Below, piece by piece: positions 7,033-8,105 of a stretch of 8,105 bases of DNA (the stretch's first letter is position 1; every line of letters starts with the position of its first letter). The DNA is taken from assembly GCA_946481105.1 (NCBI GenBank), contig CAMLMM010000080.1, positions 1-8,105 of the forward strand. Reading direction: 5' to 3'. Origin of the DNA: an uncultured Alphaproteobacteria bacterium. Its GTDB lineage: Bacteria; Pseudomonadota; Alphaproteobacteria; Micavibrionales; Micavibrionaceae. The translations under genes were made by a program, and so were the position numbers. The notes beneath the pieces were generated by a model that worked only from the letters and a program-made list of their open reading frames with translations, was not told the DNA's origin and ran no database searches.

Positions 7033-7049
7033 AATGCGTATTTCGCATT
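7033..7049 (-). promoter_or_regulatory. Hairpin in the pyrB leader next to the ribosome binding site
   Basis: On the minus strand, AATGCG-AAATA-CGCATT is a perfect 6 bp stem with a 5-base loop. It is followed by TT and then the AGG ribosome binding site of pyrB (7030-7028), so it ends 13 bases before the ATG. It could act as a small attenuator, tune ribosome access, or stabilise the 5' end. The remaining leader (7050-7100) is AT-rich, with no promoter I can call firmly. Confidence 0.4.
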
Positions 7050-7096
7050 GTCCAGTCTGGTAATTTTTTATTAACTAATTCATGCGATGGTGTCGG

Positions 7097-7141
7097 AAGT
7101 GGGGGCAACACGAGAGTGATTAGTTGCCCCCATTAATTTTT
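7097..7141. terminator. Strong GC hairpin between prepilin peptidase and pyrB
   Basis: GGGGGCAAC (7101-7109) and GTTGCCCCC (7123-7131) are a perfect 9 bp inverted repeat with a 13-base loop, extendable by three more pairs including one G-T. It lies nine bases after the stop of the minus-strand prepilin peptidase gene, where a terminator is expected. However, the T-run (ATTAATTTTT, 7132-7141) follows it on the plus strand; on the minus strand the stem is followed by ACTTCCGACACC. It is best called a terminator-like hairpin, possibly acting on transcripts from either side. Confidence 0.65.
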
Positions 7142-7629
7142 CAAAAGCCAATATATTTCCATACAAAGGTCAAAATGATTCCGGCGCAGAAACCGGGGCC
7201 GGCAGGAATCATCAGGCGCTGGAAGTCAGGACGTTTTTTTCCCCTGATGGCTTTTGCAACCCCGACACCCAAGCCATGGAGTAAACCGCAGAAAGCACCG
7301 ATTGTCATTGCCATAACCACATCAGCTGGGCCAAGCCAAAGCCCGGCGGCCCCCAGGAGCTTTACATCGCCCAGGCCAAGCGTGTCCTGTTTATAATACC
7401 AGTTGCCCCCCATGCGGATAAGGTAAAGGACTCCCGCGCCAACCAAGCCACCGAGCATCATGTGTAAGGGCTCAAGATAAACAAATTGCGTTGCAGCATG
7501 GAAGCCGATGCCAAGCAGGGCGAAAATGAGATTTAGCCAATCAGGTAAAAGCCAGGTGCGCAGGTCGATAATGGAGAGAGTAAGCAGGCAGCAAAAACCT
7601 GCCACGCCAAAAATTACAAGTGGTTCCAT
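7141..7629 (-). CDS. Type IV prepilin peptidase-like protein, peptidase domain only (A24)
   Basis: Inner-membrane aspartic protease of the A24 family, which cuts the leader from type IV pilins or type II secretion pseudopilins. The protein has 162 residues, almost all hydrophobic segments. The two catalytic aspartates are in SIIDLRTWLLPDWLNL (Asp22) and the GxGD motif LGLGDVKLLGAAGLWLGP (Asp88). The LLPD and GLGDVKLL wording resembles the C-terminal half of PilD/GspO more than CpaA of Flp pili. The N-terminal methyltransferase domain of PilD, with its zinc-binding cysteines, is absent, so this protein probably does not N-methylate its substrate (inference). The ATG has AGGA four bases upstream. 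No pilin gene lies in the window, so its substrate is unknown. It is divergent from the response regulator gene. Confidence 0.9.
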   Translation of the reverse strand: MEPLVIFGVAGFCCLLTLSIIDLRTWLLPDWLNLIFALLGIGFHAATQFVYLEPLHMMLGGLVGAGVLYLIRMGGNWYYKQDTLGLGDVKLLGAAGLWLGPADVVMAMTIGAFCGLLHGLGVGVAKAIRGKKRPDFQRLMIPAGPGFCAGIILTFVWKYIGF

Positions 7630-7643
7630 AATATCCTATAAAA

Positions 7644-7671
7644 AGAATAGGGATTTAATGAGTGATTGCAA
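7644..7671 (-). promoter_or_regulatory. Candidate promoter of the prepilin peptidase gene
   Basis: On the minus strand TTGCAA (7671-7666, 4/6) and TATTCT (7649-7644, 4/6) are 16 bases apart, and the -10 element lies about 15 bases before the ATG. The match is modest. The rest of the 121-base divergent gap (7630-7750) is AT-rich, with no clear plus-strand promoter. Confidence 0.25.
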
Positions 7672-7750
7672 AGGATTAAAGGTTGATTTAGATTCGTAAG
7701 AACATTTCATATTACCCTTTTTGGTTCTCTGGGGAAAGAAGTCAATCAAT

Positions 7751-8105
7751 ATGTCGCCGAATACCTCCGCTCAGGCTGGAAAAATCCTTGTCGTTGAAGA
7801 CAACGATTTTGTCCGGATGCAGCTATGCCGTTACCTGAGTGATGCGGGTTATACTGTTATTGAGGCGACGGATGGCAGCAAGGGCATGGCGCTGCTGGCT
7901 GCCGATATTTCCCTCATCGTGCTGGATATCCGCATGACCCCGGTAGACGGATTTGAATTTATCAAGGCGGTGCGCGGACGCCGGGCTGATATTCCCCTGA
8001 TTTTGGTGACCGGTGATCAGAACCCGGATTTGTTGAACGAAGCGAGCAAGTGGTCTGTCAGCGCCGTACTCATCAAGCCTGTCCAGAAGGAGAGGCTGAT
8101 CAGTA
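7751..8105 (+). CDS. Response regulator receiver protein (3' end cut by the window)
   Basis: Receiver (REC) domain of a two-component system, phosphorylated by a partner histidine kinase. The frame opens with ATG at 7751 and stays open for 118 codons to the window end. After a ten-residue leader come KILVVEDND (acidic pocket Glu16/Asp17), LIVLDIRM with the phospho-acceptor Asp59, PLILVTGD (switch Thr87) and VLIKP (Lys109, with the usual cis-proline). All receiver residues needed for phosphorylation are present. An AAGAAG nine bases before the ATG may be the ribosome binding site, a weak match. Whether an output domain follows cannot be seen. It is divergent from the prepilin peptidase gene, with no kinase in the window. 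Confidence 0.93.
   Translation, partial: MSPNTSAQAGKILVVEDNDFVRMQLCRYLSDAGYTVIEATDGSKGMALLAADISLIVLDIRMTPVDGFEFIKAVRGRRADIPLILVTGDQNPDLLNEASKWSVSAVLIKPVQKERLIS

Noticed and set aside
7508..7699. Plus-strand 63-codon frame spanning the prepilin peptidase start
   Set aside because: Mostly antisense to the peptidase gene, with no recognisable domain; its tail covers the divergent promoter region.
1..8105. CRISPR array, tRNA/rRNA genes, insertion sequences, prophage or defence system
   Set aside because: No spaced direct repeats, cloverleaf, transposase or integrase motifs or terminal repeats were seen on either strand; nearly all of the window is explained by the genes listed.

Overview
The window looks like a chromosomal stretch of an alphaproteobacterium. 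On the minus strand it carries the order pyrB ... plsY-dprA-topA, an arrangement I recall as common in that class, where pyrC usually follows pyrB. The TopA has one C4 zinc finger and a lysine/alanine-rich tail, and a flagellin and a type IV prepilin peptidase lie nearby. The short flagellin, DprA and pilus-type peptidase would fit a motile, piliated lineage such as a Micavibrio-like group, but that placement is a guess from gene content and not something the sequence proves.

Layout. Bases 1-838 (plus) hold most of a short flagellin gene whose first few codons lie outside the window. A 212-base AT-rich gap (839-1050) follows, with a probable flagellin 3' hairpin and a weak hairpin at the topA stop. 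Bases 1051-5288 (minus) are a tight operon read plsY, dprA, topA: plsY and dprA overlap by 4 bases (ATGA), and dprA and topA are 18 bases apart. Bases 5358-6110 (plus) hold a short prephenate/arogenate dehydrogenase-like gene, divergent from plsY across 69 bases. Its 3' end overlaps the convergent pyrB (6090-7019, minus) by 21 bases, and a likely pyrB terminator is embedded in its coding sequence. Upstream of pyrB is a 121-base leader with two clear hairpins, then a small one-domain prepilin peptidase (7141-7629, minus). A divergent response regulator gene (7751 onward, plus) runs off the right edge.

How the genes relate. plsY makes lysophosphatidic acid for phospholipids, pyrB commits carbamoyl phosphate to pyrimidines, the TyrA-like enzyme serves tyrosine synthesis, DprA loads RecA on incoming single-stranded DNA, and TopA relaxes negative supercoils. 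These are mostly housekeeping genes grouped by conserved order. The departure is that no pyrC lies between pyrB and plsY; an oppositely oriented tyrA-like gene sits there, and pyrB has its own apparent terminator. I see no tRNA, rRNA, CRISPR array, transposase, prophage or toxin-antitoxin gene, and no clearly new system. The best leads are the rearranged pyrB-plsY junction, the embedded terminator and the hairpins around the pyrB leader.
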